Assembly (NCBI RefSeq): GCF_029407905.1
Contig: NC_073624.1
Location: 1,934,501 to 1,998,500 of the forward strand
From: Bubalus kerabau
Taxonomy: Eukaryota; Chordata; Mammalia; Artiodactyla; Bovidae
Length of the DNA: 64,000 nt
Direction of reading: 5' to 3'
How positions within the stretch are numbered: position 1 is the stretch's first letter; every line of letters begins with the position of its first letter. A program made the position numbers and the translations under genes. Positions 45,980 through 56,943 of the stretch are shown piece by piece. The notes below the pieces were generated by a model. The model saw only the letters and a list, made by a program, of their open reading frames with translations. It was not told the DNA's origin and searched no databases.

Positions 45980-46250
45980 GCCCCGTAGACCCCGCGAGCG
46001 GGCGAGGTGGCCCAGGCGCGACCGCGGAAGGGGGCGGCGAGCGCTGAGCGGACGCGCACATTTACGGTCACGGTCACGGCTGAAGGCGAAAGCGGAAGCC
46101 GGAGGCTGAGGAGGAAGCCGGAAGAGCACGCTGAGGCGGAGCCAGGCTTGGCGGGGCGCCTGCTGAGAGGCGGTGATGGAGGCCGGGCAGCGCGGGTTGC
46201 GGCACAGCCATGCCAAGGGCCGGCGGGGGTCCCTCTCCGGTAGTGGGGCC
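45980..46250. promoter_or_regulatory. CpG island: strongest promoter candidate
   Basis: About 35 CpGs counted by hand in about 270 bp, far above the neighbourhood. ETS-like sites: GCGGAAG at 46024-46030 and 46092-46098, CCGGAAG at 46118-46124. A GGTCAC direct repeat lies at 46066-46077, and an NFI-like TTGCGGCA...TGCCAAG arrangement near 46197-46217. ETS sites in a TATA-less CpG island are typical of housekeeping promoters. Direction and transcript are unknown; no coding exon was recognised downstream on either side. Confidence 0.4.
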
Positions 46251-47589
46251 GACATAGTGCCTTTGCACTGCTGGAGGGGCAAGCTGTGCCCTGTGGGCAC
46301 TTAACAAGGTTATCTCACGAAATGAAGGAGAACGCACTTGCCCAAGGCGGAGGGGAGCCCCGTGGTGTGGGGGGCCTTCCTATCCCAGGAGCCCCCCGAG
46401 AGCAGCAGGTGGAAGGGGTGGAGGCGGGGCTTGGCCCGAGGCTGGAGAGCTGGGCAGGGGTGGGGGCTGCAGCTGCTGGGAAGGGGGGATCAGCCCTCCA
46501 AGGAGATGAGGGTCCCCTCATCCCACAGACCCTCACAGGGTCAGGACCTCCCCCAGAGGAGCCCAGCGGGGGCCCTGCCTGCTCTCTAGGTGGTACTGAC
46601 CGCGTGGGGGACTCACAGCCAGCTCTCTGTGACCCCAGACCCCTGCCAGCAGCTGTTGTTAAAATTTGCATTTAGAGCAATGAGCCAATTCCCCCAGACT
46701 GTGTGCATCCGTGATGGGAGGACCAGTGGACAAAGGGTGGTTTTACACACTCTTGAAAGCCCCTGGCCCAACAGGTGTGCTGACGGGTCCAGGCAGCCCT
46801 GTGCAGCCTGGGAGGATCCAGGGACACCCCCAGCCCTTCCTGCCCGCCCTGCAGGAGCGCAGAGCCTCTCACTTCCCCTCGGGGGCCCTGAGTGTCAGTC
46901 ACATTGAGAGGGGCATTGAGCAGGGTCCCTTCCAGCCTCGGGACCCTAGCTGAGGGTGAGCGAGAGAGTCGGCTGAATTGAGAATTTTTGCTTTAGGCAT
47001 TTTCTCTCTTTGAAAACTATTCTAAGAGCAAGACTGTGCAAAGTGACTCCAAAATATAACTCCAGGGAAGAATTTGCAAACTGCAGACTGAAATCCATTT
47101 GCTTAAGTCAGAAGCAAGCTTTTGAGTCACACTCCTTTAGGTAGTTTTATTCTATGTGATACATTTTTTGAATATAAGCACAATTCCTGGAAAAGTTTAT
47201 GCTGCTGAAAGGCAAAACCTCGTGGAACTTGGTGGTCTATCTGTCCTACAGGAAGACTTAGGCCTGGTCCTGATGGCCAGCCCCCCACCTGCCAAAGTCA
47301 CAGGGACCCTCCTTCCTGGGGATGGGACGTTGTAGCTAGGTGCCCCTTCCTGTGTCATGTGGGAAGCAGTGAAGTGACTGTCCTGGGACTCTGTTACCTG
47401 TGCTGGGAGCTTCCTGGGTGCTCCCATCACCCCCACCAGCTGTGCGGCCACGAGTCATCAGCTCCCTTCTCCCACCCAGGAGGAGACAGGTTCAGAGAAG
47501 GGCATCCACAAAGGCCGCGCACTGGGTGGCCCCGAGCCAGCGTCAGCCTGTGACGTCTGTCCACAACCGACTCCTCCGTTTCTTATTCG
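46251..47589. other. Unique DNA
   Basis: GC-rich to about 46950, then an AT-richer block (46960-47210) containing 'aactattctaagagcaagac' and 'gaatttgcaaactgcagact', with no repeat signature I can assign. No gene was recognised. Confidence 0.4.
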
Positions 47590-47739
47590 GTTGTTGTTCA
47601 GTCGCTCAGTCATGTCCTACTCTTTGTGACCCCATGGACTGCAGCACACCAGGCTTCCCTGTCCATCACCATCTCCCAGAGTTTGCCCAAACTCATGTCC
47701 ATTGAGTTGATGATGCTATCCAACCACCTCATCCTCTGT
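47590..47739 (-). mobile_element. BovB LINE 3' stub
   Basis: About 150 bp of inverted BovB 3' end, from 'gttgttgttcagtcgctcag' to 'ccaaccacctcatcctctgt'. No clear target-site duplication was seen. Confidence 0.9.
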
Positions 47740-48109
47740 AAAGAAAGGGAAAATGTGCACTCACTTTGGTTTTGGTCTTCCTCCTGATTATTCTGATATT
47801 TTTACTTGCACGTGAAGGGCATGTAAAAATTCCATCCAGCTTCACATAGGTCCCACAAGTGTCTCCCAGGAGGGGCTGAGGGGCAGAAGCCAAGCTGGGA
47901 GGGAGCCCACAGAATCTGTGTCAACCTGACCCTTTTCCGTAGCGTCTTGGCCCCTGGGAGTGGTGCGGGGTCGACTTCCTGACCTCCCAGCCTCCCCAAG
48001 ACCTGCCTTCAGGGATGCTCCCTCCAGGGCAGGGAGAGTGTTCCAGTGGGAAGAGCCCGCCCAACCAGGATGGAGGGGAGAGATGAGCTCTGGTTTTCAG
48101 GTTCTCTCT
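47740..48109. other. Unique DNA
   Basis: No gene or repeat was recognised. Confidence 0.4.
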
Positions 48110-48545
48110 CTTTAAATGACTTGTTTTGAAGTAATTTAAAACTTAGAAAAATTGAAAATTCAGTTTCAAAAAAAAGGCCCTTTTATGCGGTTTCCCTGAT
48201 ATGCAATATCACGTCTTATCGCTTTATCTCTGGCACTCGGTCTTCATTATTATTACTGTTGCTGTTGCTGTGTGAACTTCTGAGGGTGAGTCACATTTCC
48301 ACTTAATAATTCGGTGTGGATTTCCAAAAAATTAGGATATGCTCTTAAATAATCACAGTATGGGTGTCACATTGAAAAATGGATCAGTGGTTAAGTAATC
48401 TAATGTGTAGCCTGCATTCTAATTTCACATCTTGTCCCAACAGTGTGTTCTGTAGCATTTCTTTCTGGTTCTGAATCCAGCTGAGGTCCCACAATGCATT
48501 TAGCTGTCGCATCTCTTTAGTCTCCTTTCATTCAGAACATTTGTC
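48110..48545 (-). mobile_element. L1 3'UTR-like fragment, antisense
   Basis: 'tttaaaacttagaaaaattg' early and 'tgcatttagctgtcgcatct', 'ctttagtctcctttcattca' late follow the antisense L1M/L1ME 3'UTR order. Diverged and noncoding. Confidence 0.55.
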
Positions 48546-48620
48546 AACTGAAAAAAAATGTACGATGTAAGAGTTGTGAGTTAAGTTCTATTTGGGGCAA
48601 AATGAGGACTCTAGCCTAGG

Positions 48621-48622
<2 letters not shown>

Positions 48623-48662
<40 letters not shown>

Positions 48663-48865
48663 TGTGTTAGTTGCTCGGTCATGTCTGACTCTTTGTGACC
48701 CCATGGACTGTAGCCTGCCAGGCTCCTCTGTTGATAGAATTTCTCCAGGCAAGAATATTGGAGTGGGTTGCCATGCTGTCCTCCAGGGGCATGATTCAGA
48801 GATTGAACCCAGGTCTCCTGCATTGCAGGTGGATCCTTTACCATCTGAGCCTCCCAGGGAAGCCC
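48623..48865 (-). mobile_element. Bov-tA SINE with long (TG)n tail
   Basis: The inverted SINE is 48669-48865. Its 3' tail is a (TG) microsatellite at 48623-48668 with one TA interruption, a likely polymorphic length marker. The minus-strand frames here, ending in Thr-His repeats, are SINE-derived. Confidence 0.93.
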
Positions 48866-49550
48866 CTAGCCCACGAAATAGCACCTCAGATAGCTCTGAA
48901 GGGCTGCTCCAAAGAGGCAGGGAGGAAGCTCAGAACACGTGTGACTTTGGTGAAAGAGGAGCACTCAACATGCAATCAAACATATTTTCTACGAAAGGTC
49001 ACTACTGGCCATGAGGAACAGGCCTCAGCTTGAAGGATCTTAGTGTTTTTCTGGATATGAATAAATACAAGAATCGGGGTCATAAAATCTCCTGAAAGTA
49101 TCCAACGATCCTGTTCTGCCTATTTTTCCCCAGAGCACAGAGCACGCCATTCCTGACCTCCACCCTGAGCTCCCTTCGGGGGGTGTTGAAGGTCGCCAGC
49201 TGCAGCAGCTTGTGATTTGGTCTTTGTAGAGGTAGATGGCAAGTGCCCGTTTGTGGGTGGCACATTCCTCAGCTTTGTCTTTTCCCTAAAAGGAGCTGAG
49301 GCTCCCTGGAGAAAGCAGACTCAGGAGCTGAGACTGGAAGGTGCCTACTGGGCTGTAAACATCTTGTGCCAGAAACTACAGATGCGTTCACAGGCATGCC
49401 AGGGGTGGGAGAAACGATAGATCTGCCTGCTCGGAGGAGCATCCACTGGCCAAATTGGGGACAATCTGGACACCAAGACAGTGGAAGAGTCATGGATTAA
49501 TGCCCATTAAATAAAGCAAAACCAGTGAGTCCATATTTACTCTAGATAAG
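48866..49550. other. Unique or unclassified DNA
   Basis: No gene was recognised. From about 49440 the AT-rich text may belong to an old interspersed repeat that continues past the following SINEs to about 50550, but I cannot name it. Confidence 0.35.
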
Positions 49551-49554
49551 TTAA

Positions 49555-49778
49555 TGTGTGTGTGTTCTCAAGTGGAAGTCATGTCCAACTCTATGTGACC
49601 CGGTGGACTGTAGCCCACCAGGCTCCTCTGTCCATGGGATTCTCTCAGCAAGAATACTGGAGTAGGTTACCCTTTTCCTCTCCAGGGGATCTTCCTGACC
49701 CAAGGATTAAACCTACATCTCTTATGTCTCCTGCATTGTCAGGTGGATCCTTTATTACTAGTACTACCTAGGTAGCCC
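49555..49778 (-). mobile_element. Bov-tA SINE
   Basis: Inverted A unit after a short TG tail, ending in a degraded head ('tacctaggtagccc'). Confidence 0.88.
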
Positions 49779-49921
49779 TAGGTATGTGAATACATACAAG
49801 CAGTCCACAGATAAATTAATAGTTGACTAGATAGAGGAGAACAGGGCTTTCCTGAGTGAAATGTCCACTAGTAAACACCCAGGATGGAGGAAAGTAGAAA
49901 ATGTTACTTGTAATCATTTTA

Positions 49922-50140
49922 GGGTTCCCAGATGCTGGTGGTAAAGAACCTACCTGCCAATGCAGGAGATGTAAGGAAACACAGGTTCTATCCCTGGGTT
50001 GGGAAGATCCCCTGGAGGAGGGCATGGCAACCCACTCTAGTATTCTTGCCTGGAGAATCCCATGGACAGAGGCCCCTGGCGGGCTACAGTCTGTGGGGTT
50101 GTAAAGAGAGAGGACTGAAGTGCCTTGGCGTGCATGTATG
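49922..50140 (+). mobile_element. Bov-tA SINE
   Basis: Head 'gggttcccagatgctggtgg' then A unit ('ccatggacagaggcccctgg'). A short AATCAT repeat on both sides may be a partial target duplication. Confidence 0.88.
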
Positions 50141-50572
50141 CAATCATCTGAATAACAATTTGTTCAGCAAACTCTCGGTGGTTCTGATGTCTGGGAGACA
50201 GGGTGATGTGTGTTGAGGAACAGAGTATTTGTATCATCTCAAAATTAATAATCTCCCTATAGAGTAATTGCTAATTTCAAAATAAAAACTAGTAACTGTA
50301 CAGTGGAGAAACCAGGTCACACTTTAACCAAGTGTTCAAAATTAGTTTTGAGATTAGGGGCAAACACACAAATGAGTCCTTTGTGGCTCCCTAGAAAGAC
50401 CAACATCACTTCTGTAGTATTTCAGCCAAGATTTGTAAACCAAATCTAATCATTGGGAGATACAAGACAAGCCAAAATTCAGGGACATTTTATAAAGTAA
50501 CTCATGTGCACTCTTAAAAAATAGGTGTAAAATCACCTCTGAGTCATCCAGTTCAAAAAGCAACATGTCCAT

Positions 50573-50633
50573 AGAAGCAATATGAATGTCCATCAACAGA
50601 TGAATGGATAAAGAAGACATGCAATGGAATACT
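50573..50633 (+). mobile_element. L1 3' region, left part (split by BovB)
   Basis: 'tgtccatcaacagatgaatg' followed by 'gataaagaagacatgcaatg' is L1 3' text. It stops at the BovB boundary and resumes at 53305. Confidence 0.8.
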
Positions 50634-51075
50634 TTGCTGTTCAATAGCTAAGACGTGTCCGACTCTGAAACCCCATGGACTGCAGCACGCCAGGCTCCTC
50701 TGTCCTCCACTGTCTCCCAGAGTTTGCTCAAATTCATGTCCGTTGAGCCAGTGATGCTATCTAACCACCCCATACTCTGGTGCCCCTTTCTCCTTTTGCC
50801 TTTAATCTTTCCCAGCATCAGGGTTTTTTCCAATGAGTCCGCTCTTTGCATCAGGTGGCCAAAGTATTGGAGCTTCAGCTTCAGCATCAGTCCTTCCAAT
50901 GAATATTCAGAATTGACTTCCTTTAGGATGGACTTGTTTTATCTCCCTGCTGTCCAAGGAACTCTCAAGAATCTTCTCTAGCACCACAATCCAAAATCAT
51001 CAGTTCATTGGTGCTCAGCCTTCCTTATTATGGTCCAGCTCTCACATCTGTACATGACTACTGGGAAAACCATGG

Positions 51076-51208
51076 TTTAGTGGCTAAGTTGTGTCTGACT
51101 CTTGCCACCCCATGGACTGTAGCCTGACAGGCTCCTCTGTGGGATTCTCCAGGCAAGAATACTGGAGTGGGTTGCCATTTCTTTCTCCAGGGGATCTTCC
51201 CGACCCAG
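51076..51208 (-). mobile_element. Partial Bov-tA SINE inside BovB
   Basis: Inverted A unit and part of the head. BovB text gggaaaaccatgg at 51063-51075 is repeated as gggaaaaccgtag at 51209-51221, consistent with a 13-bp target duplication that has since diverged. Confidence 0.85.
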
Positions 51209-51544
51209 GGGAAAACCGTAGTTTTGACTATACGGACCTTAGTTGGCAAAGTGATGTCTCTGCTTTTGAACATGCTGTCTGGGTCTGTCATAACTTTTCT
51301 CCAAGGAGAAAGTGTCTTTGAATTTCCTGACTATCAGCAGTGATTTTGGAGCCCAAGAAGATAAAATCTGCCACTGCTTCTACTTTTTCCTCTTCTATTT
51401 GCCGTAAGTGGTGGGACCAGATAGTTTTAAGCCAGATTTTTCACTTTCCTCTTTCACCTTCTTTAAGAGGCCCTTTAGTTCCTCTTTGCTTTCTGCCATT
51501 AGAGTGGTATCATCTGCATATCTGAGGTTGTTGATATTTCTCCC

Positions 51545-52545
51545 TTAATTGCGAATACCAGGACACCTGACCTGCCTCCTGAGAAATCTGTATGCATGTC
51601 AAGAAGCAAGTTAGAACTGACATGGAACAACAGGCTGGTTCTAAATTGGGAAAGAAGTACGTCAAGGCTGTATATTGTCAACCTGTCATTTAACTTATAT
51701 GCAGAGTACATCATGAGAAACGCTGGGCTGGATGAAGCACAAGCTGGAATCAAGATTGTGGGGAGAAATATCAATAACCTCAGATATCCAGAGGACACCA
51801 CCCTTATGGCAGAAAGTGAAGATGAACTAAAGAGCCTCTTGATGAAAGTGAAAGAGGAGAGTGAAAACGTTGGCTTAAAACTCAACATTTAGAAAACTAA
51901 GATGGTATCCGGTCCCATCACTTCATGGCAAATAGATGGGGAAACAGTAGAAATGTGGCTGACTTTCTTTTTCTGGGTTCCAAAATCACTGCAGATAGTG
52001 ACAACAGCCATGAAATTAAAAGACACTTGCTCCTTGGAAGAAAAGTTATGAGCAACCTAGAGAGCATATTAAAAAGCAGAGACCAACAAAGGTCCATCTA
52101 GTCAAAGCTATGGTTTTTCCAGTAGTCTTGTATGGATGTGAGAGTTGGACTATAAAGAAAGCTGAGCACTGAAGAATTGATGCTTTTGAACTGTGGTGTT
52201 GGAGAAGACTCTTGAGAGTCCCTTGGGCTGCAAAGAGATCCAACCAGTCAATCCTAAAGGAAATCAGTCCTGAGTATTCATTGGAAGGACTGATGCTGAA
52301 GCTGAAACTCCAATTCTTTGGCTGCCTGATGCAAAGAACCGACTCATTGAAAAAGACCCTGATGCCGGGAAAGGTTGAAGGCGGGAGCAGAAGGGGATGA
52401 CAGAGGATGAGATGGTTGGATGGCATCTCTGATGCAATGGACATGTGTTTGAGTAGGCTCTGGATAAGGAGGCCTGGCGTGCTGCAGTCCATGGGGTTGC
52501 AAAGAATCAGACACGACTGAGTGACTGAACTGAACTGAACTGTGG
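51545..52545 (+). mobile_element. BovB LINE, plus orientation, nested in BovB(-)
   Basis: Sense BovB from the RT palm region ('gaataccaggacacctgacc') to the 3' tail ('tgactgaactgaactgaact'). The surrounding BovB(-) is interrupted between 'atatttctccc' and 'ttcatccagcccag', losing only about 20 bp of expected sequence, so this copy inserted later. Confidence 0.88.
51596..51892 (+). pseudogene. BovB ORF2 remnant with mutated RT active site
   Basis: A 98-codon frame matching BovB reverse transcriptase ('YAEYIMRNAGLDEAQAGIKI'). The catalytic YADD is replaced by YPED at 51785-51796, so the first metal-binding Asp has become Glu and Ala has become Pro. A stop follows 'GLKLNI', and C-terminal text continues out of frame at 52212-52400. 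It cannot encode an active enzyme. Confidence 0.88.
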
Positions 52546-53304
52546 TTCATCCAGCCCAGTATTTCACATGATATGCTCTGTGTATAAGTTAAATAAGCAG
52601 GGCAACAATACACAGCCTTGACCTGCTCCTTTCCCAATTTTGAACCAATCTGTTGTCCCATGTCTGGTTCTAACTGTTGCTTCTTGACCAGCATTCAGGT
52701 TTCTCAGGAGACAGGTAAGGTGGTCTGATACTCCCATCTCTTTAAGAATTTTCCATGGTTTGTTGTGATCCACACAGTCAAAGACTTTAGCGTAATCAGT
52801 GAAACAGAAGTAGATATTTTTCGGAATTCCTTTGCTTTCTTCATGATCCTACAAATGCGGTCAATTTGGTCTCTGATTCCTCTGCCTTTTCTAAATCCAG
52901 CTTGACCATCTGGAACTTCTTAGTTCACATACTGCTAAAGCCTAGCTTGAAGAATTTTGAGCATTACCTCGCTAGCATGTGAGATGAGTGCAATTGTACG
53001 GTAGTTTGAGCTTTCTTTGACATTGTTCTTCTTTGGGATTGGGATGAAAACTGACCTTTTCCAGTCCTGTGACCACTCCTAAATTTTCCAAATTTGCTGA
53101 CATACTGAGTGTGGCACTTTAACAGCTTCATCTTTTAGGATTTGAAATAGCTCAGCTGGAATCCCATCACCTCTACTAGCTTTGTTCATAGTAATGCTTT
53201 CTGAGGTTCACTTGACTTCACACTCCCAAGATGTTTGGCTCTAGGTAAGTGACCACACCATCGTGGTTATCCAGGTCACTAAGACCTTTATTACATAGTT
53301 CTTC

Positions 53305-53946
53305 TACTCAACCATAAGAGGGAATTAAATAATGCCATTTGCAGCAACATGGATGGACCTACAGATTATCATAGTAAATGAAGTAAGCCAGACAAAGAAA
53401 GACAAATATTACATGACATCACCTATATGTGAAGTCTAAACGGTGGCACAGATGGACATACCTATGAAACGGACTCACAGACATAGAAAACAAAGGTGTG
53501 GTCCCCAAAGGGGAAGGCGGGGAAGGATAAATTAGAGTTTGGGATTAACATGTATTCACAAGTGCATGTAATATGGGCTTCTCGGGTGGCGCTAGTGGTA
53601 AAGAACCCGCCTGCCAACGCACATAGATGTAAGAGGCGTGGGCTTCATCTCGGTCGGGAAGGTCCCCTGGAGAAGGGCATGGCAACCCACTCCAGTGTTC
53701 CTGCCTGCAGAATCCCATGGACAGAGGAGCCTGATGGGCTACAGTCCACAGAGTCACAAAGAGTTGGACACGTTCTACATATGTAAAATCAACCTACAGC
53801 AAGGACCTACTGTTTAGCACAGGGAACTATTTTCAATATGCTATAATAAACTGTAATAGAATATGTATATATGTATAACCGAGCCACTTTGCTGTACACC
53901 AGAAACTAACACAACACTTAAAATCAACTATATTTCCATAAAGAAA
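53305..53946 (+). mobile_element. L1 3' region, right part
   Basis: It continues the L1 text of 50573-50633: 'ataatgccatttgcagcaac', 'atggatggacctacagatta', then 3'UTR 'aaggacctactgtttagcac', 'actttgctgtacaccagaaa', the 3' end of ruminant L1. A Bov-tA SINE (53575-53776) lies inside it. Confidence 0.85.
53575..53776 (+). mobile_element. Bov-tA SINE inside L1
   Basis: Head 'gggcttctcgggtggcgc' and A unit ending 'gagttggacacg'. The L1 3'UTR text continues directly on both sides. Confidence 0.9.
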
Positions 53947-54080
53947 CAGACAAAGCAGTGTGCTAGCTCATGTAGTGTGAGATAGGTGCTTCGTGCACTC
54001 TCCAGGGAGCATTCGTCTTGTTTTCAGGAATATTCTACAATTGGATTAACCAAATTCCACATCTTCCTATGGACAATGTC

Positions 54081-54297
54081 GTATATCATCATCACAAGCT
54101 CAGTTGTGTCTGACTCTTTGCAACCCCATAGACTGTAACCCACCAGGCTCCTCTGTCCATGGGATTCTCCAGGCAAGAACAATGGAGTGAGTGGGTTGCC
54201 ATTTCCTTCTCCAGGGAATCTTCCCGATCCAGGGATCGAACCCAGGTCTCTTGCATTGGCAGATGGATTCTTTACCACTGAGCCATCAGGGGCACCA
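54081..54297 (-). mobile_element. Bov-tA SINE
   Basis: Inverted A unit and head ('ccactgagccatcaggggca'). Flanking ggacaatgtc at 54071-54080 and agacaatgcc at 54298-54307 may be the target duplication. Confidence 0.9.
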
Positions 54298-55428
54298 CAG
54301 ACAATGCCTTGGACACTCAATCAAAACAAACGCAAACTCCAAGCTCACCCCCAGGTTCCTCTGTGTCTATGTGTTAGAGCTCCCTGCGGCAGCAAGATTT
54401 GGAGAATGGATTTCCAGGGACGGATCAGCTGGGGTGAGTTAACTGTGCCTCAGTGACAAGTAACGGTGGAATCTGAGGACTGCTCACTTCCTGGTTCTGC
54501 ACGGTTTGGCAGGAACTCTTCCCCATACCGCCTCTCAGGGCCCCAGGAGGACAGAGGCTCCGCTTTCTCGAGTCTGACTCGTGTGGAGCTCAGCCTCTTC
54601 CCCTGCCCCCATGCGGGGTGGTGAGGAGAATTTAGACAGCAGACCATCCATAGCAAGTACACCTGTCACCTCCAGGCACAGCCCGTTGGTCCCATTCCGA
54701 CCCCCGTGGCACTTCACTGCGGGGGTAGAGGGTACAGTCTGTCCTGGGTCTGGGCAGGGGAGGAAGCTTGGACACGGGTGAGCAGAGTCAGGCCTGCCCC
54801 AGGGCTAAGGAAAGGAGGGGAGGACACTCCACAGAGCTGGGGGCCCCCAAGACCTTCTCCTCTGGGGACCCCCGAGGTCAAGGCACAGGTCAGCGGCACG
54901 GACACCTCATAGAAAGTAAACGCCTTCTGCAGAATTAGCCACAGACACTAGTCACCGAGAGACAGGAGGCACAGCTTCCGTCCTTCACGAGAAGGACTTC
55001 GACTGGAACGTGCATTGCAAGTGTCTGTCCTGGGTCCACTATTGCCCTCAAGCCCGCCCTCCCCATTCCCGGTTGCTATCTTTAAAAAAAAAATACCTTT
55101 CTCAGAGTGGATTGGACCCATAGTAGATACACGATACATACGTGTTAAATTAAAATATTTAAGCTTTGCCACTCACAGCGTGAGACTTAACGACGTTTTA
55201 GAGGAAAACCGTAGGTGATATTTCATTGTGTTTGCCTGTGATTGCAGTTTAGAAACAGTAAACACACTGTCGGGGGAGTTATTTTCATTTTTTAATAGGA
55301 GAAAAAATTATCTTCTTATCATTCACCTGAACCATCACTCTAAACTTGTGAGGAAGCTGCAGGCCTCATATCTCATGCAGGGAAGTCATGGCCCCAACTA
55401 AGCACTGGGGATGGGTCTTATTTACTAT
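54298..55428. other. Unique DNA
   Basis: No gene or repeat was recognised apart from a short A-rich run near 55083-55092. Overlapping frames are under 90 codons. Confidence 0.45.
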
Positions 55429-55630
55429 GGCTTCCCCCATAGCTCAGTTGGTAAAGAATCTGTCTGCAATAAAGGAGACTCAGGTTCAATCCCTGGGTCA
55501 GGAAGATCCCCTGGAGAAGGAAATGGCAATCCACTCCAGTATTCTTGGCTGGAGAATCGCAAGGACAGAGGAGCCTGGCGAGCCACAGTCCATGGAGTCT
55601 CAAGAGTCAGTCATGACTTAGTGACTAAAC
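55429..55630 (+). mobile_element. Bov-tA SINE
   Basis: Head 'ggcttcccccatagctcagt' followed by a full A unit ('ggacagaggagcctggcgag'). Confidence 0.9.
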
Positions 55631-56943
55631 CATCACCCCCACCACCTGGTTGGCTTAGAATTGTTGAGCATTTTGATAAACCACAGTCACGCTTGGGAAT
55701 CGTTCAGCCACAAACAATGGGAGAATGTAAGAGGCACTTGGGACCCTGGTATGCAGCCGTCTTCCCTCCTGCCTCTGGTGGGTCAAGGTCACTGCTGAGG
55801 TCCTGTGAAAACGGAAGTGCCTAGTTAGCAGGAGGGGATGGTGGGGACAGGCAGAGGTTCCCAGGCTCCAGCTCTGAGTCGGTGAACGCGCTTCCTCCTG
55901 ATTAAGTATGGGAACAACCAGTTCTCACCAGGGACCTGGGGACTCCACAGAGTGTGGGGTCTGACCACATGGGGTCCTGGATCTGAGGTGCCCAGTGAGG
56001 GGCCAGCACAGAGGGGCCTGGGACAGTGAGGTGTCCTGCCAACTGAGGTTGCCCTCCCCAAATTGCCAATGGCCACGTCGCTCGTGGGCAGAGATACCAG
56101 AGGTGGGGATGTGGTCCCCCTCCTCATGGCCACTTCTGCATTTGAGAAGATTTAGATTAAGGCCAAGTAGACAAGAGCACAGGGAGACGCCCAAGGAGCC
56201 GTCCAGTAAGAGACGGCGGTCTGGGCCAGGCTGCATGGAGGGTGGACAGAGGCAGGGATGCCAAGCCTCAGTTCATTCACTGAGTAACTACTCACTCAGC
56301 ACCTGCCGCGGGCGCCCCCTCGTCCTGTTCTCTGATACCCACGTGAAGAGAAATTAAGCAGAAAGACAGAGCTTTGAGGACGCGTGGGATGGGGGTGGTG
56401 GGTCTCCACAAGTGACATTCTGGAGGTGGTCCAGGCAGAGGGCGGGCAGGTGGTGGGCATGGCGGCCTGGACAGGGGCCACAGCCATGAGGAGGCCCAGG
56501 AACAGGGGTCGGGCCGCCTGTCCCTGCAGCAGGTGTGGACCCTGTCTGTCCTGGGGCTCCAGGCGGCAGCGAGCTGGAGAGGGTGACCTGAGCAGACAGC
56601 CTTCTGGCGAGACCAGAGCCCACCTAAGCCCTCCTGCAGGATGTCCCCCTGAAACGGGAGCCGGGCAGGCATGGCGAGGCCACCATGTCCCCTGATGGGC
56701 ACGAGGCAGCCTTCCCGGAGACCAGCACAGACGAGGTCCCTCCGTGACATGGTGACGACAAAAAGGAGACCACACCCAGGTGAAATCTAAGCGCAGACAC
56801 GAGGCCACCAGCGGAGCACGGATGTGACACCCCTCCTCCCAGCTGGGCTGTGTCCCAGGGGACCTCTACCGACCCCGCTTCACCTGTACCAGGCAGCCCT
56901 CCCCCTCGTCCTGGACGACACGTGTTAAGAGACTCGGTCACAG
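55631..56943. other. GC-rich unique DNA, no gene recognised
   Basis: Several overlapping frames of 100-170 codons occur on the minus strand (56296-56808 and 56292-56750, in different phases over the same DNA), which marks them as low-stop-density artefacts. No domains were seen. Confidence 0.45.

Larger units (their letters stand above)
50634..53304 (-). mobile_element. BovB LINE, minus orientation, host of nested insertions
   Basis: Inverted BovB in three pieces: 50634-51075 (3' end), 51209-51544 and 52547-53304 (RT domain and upstream). The pieces are in the correct order with little loss, about 1.5 kb of BovB in total. It is interrupted by a SINE and by an opposite-strand BovB. Minus-strand RT text such as 'GVSDHLTCLLRNLNAGQEA' is readable at 52564-52773, but the frame is broken. 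Confidence 0.9.

Noticed and set aside
44771..45988. 405-codon Gly/Trp/Asp-rich frame and its companions
   Set aside because: Produced by the 19-20 bp minisatellite, which is open in several frames at once on both strands.
45024..46061. 345-codon minus-strand Pro/His/Ser-rich frame
   Set aside because: Antisense translation of the minisatellite.
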